Source: G963662905 sp965230045 (lineage in GTDB: Bacteria; Bacteroidota; Bacteroidia; Bacteroidales; WRLA01). From it: 64,000 nucleotides of DNA. The notes beneath the pieces were generated by a model. The model had not been told where the DNA came from. It saw only the letters and a list, made by a program, of their open reading frames with translations, and made no database searches. Shown here in pieces: positions 63,868 through 64,000 of the stretch. Position 1 is the first letter of the stretch, and each line of letters starts with the position of its first letter. The translations under genes and the position numbers were made by a program. Location: the NCBI GenBank assembly GCA_965230045.1, contig OZ245940.1:2108001-2172000 (forward strand), in the 5' to 3' direction.

Positions 63868-63967
63868 GGCCAATGCCTTCTATCCATCAGAAAACAGGTG
63901 AAATTGAATTTTTTTGCTAAAAGCTTGGAATATTGGCTCGCAAATCGTATTTCATGGACTTTTTTTG

Positions 63968-63975
63968 TATTTTTG
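63968..63975 (+). promoter_or_regulatory. Possible -7 element for a gene beyond the window
   Basis: TATTTTTG matches TAnnTTTG in a short AT-rich stretch 25 bp from the right edge. There is no TTG at the expected distance. Confidence 0.3.
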
Positions 63976-64000
63976 AATCATTGAGCCTAATGCTTTTTCA

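Overview
The window looks like a chromosomal segment of a member of the Bacteroidota. The evidence is: giant secreted proteins with SprB and PKD repeats and a type IX secretion (T9SS) type B C-terminal domain; several promoters of the Bacteroidota form TTG-N17-20-TAnnTTTG; an L33 gene followed by a DUF4295 gene; a GH92 mannosidase; and a tRNA-His with no encoded CCA. The sequence alone does not support a genus.

Layout. (1) 1-26048, minus strand: two tandem paralogous giant surface proteins. The upstream one is complete (about 5,540 aa, 16 SprB-type and 44 PKD-type repeats, T9SS C-terminal domain). The downstream one runs off the left edge. Together they fill about 40% of the window. (2) 26.2-31.5 kb: an AIM24/TIGR00266-family protein, tRNA-His, a MacB/FtsX-type permease, a frameshifted PDZ-alpha/beta hydrolase and a small ORF. 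(3) 31.6-37 kb: an NtrC-type regulator overlapping its sensor kinase, a TPR-containing sensor kinase and a CMD/AhpD-like protein. (4) 37.2-44.5 kb: DUF5063, a glycosyltransferase fused to membrane and Rossmann-like regions, a DEDDh exonuclease, rpmG, DUF4295, ftsY and a GH92 mannosidase. (5) 44.5-60.4 kb: a complete type II-C CRISPR-Cas locus. It holds a divergent tracrRNA, a 1,533-aa cas9, a degenerate 21-bp tandem repeat, a REP-associated (Y1/HUH) transposase, cas1, cas2, a leader, and an array I counted as 120 repeats and 119 spacers. (6) 60.4-64 kb: a PKD-containing lipoprotein, a 181-bp palindromic element and a GT-C-type membrane protein.

How the CRISPR parts fit. The tracrRNA is read leftward from a good promoter between it and cas9. 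It has an anti-repeat matching the array repeat, two small stems and an intrinsic terminator. Cas9 keeps all RuvC and HNH catalytic residues. Between HNH and RuvC-III it carries an unusual insertion of four tandem modules of about 56 residues. Cas1 and Cas2 are translationally coupled, and the leader has a plausible promoter reading into the array. A family of hairpins (core AACTTTTCCAAAGT) overlaps the stop codons of the mannosidase, the transposase, cas2 and the lipoprotein. I saw these hairpins only in and around this locus.

The most unusual items are the Cas9 tandem-module insertion, the stop-codon hairpin family with a resident RAYT, two spacers that differ only by synonymous changes, the palindromic element at 62.0-62.2 kb, and the 21-bp repeat that encodes a heptapeptide repeat just after cas9.
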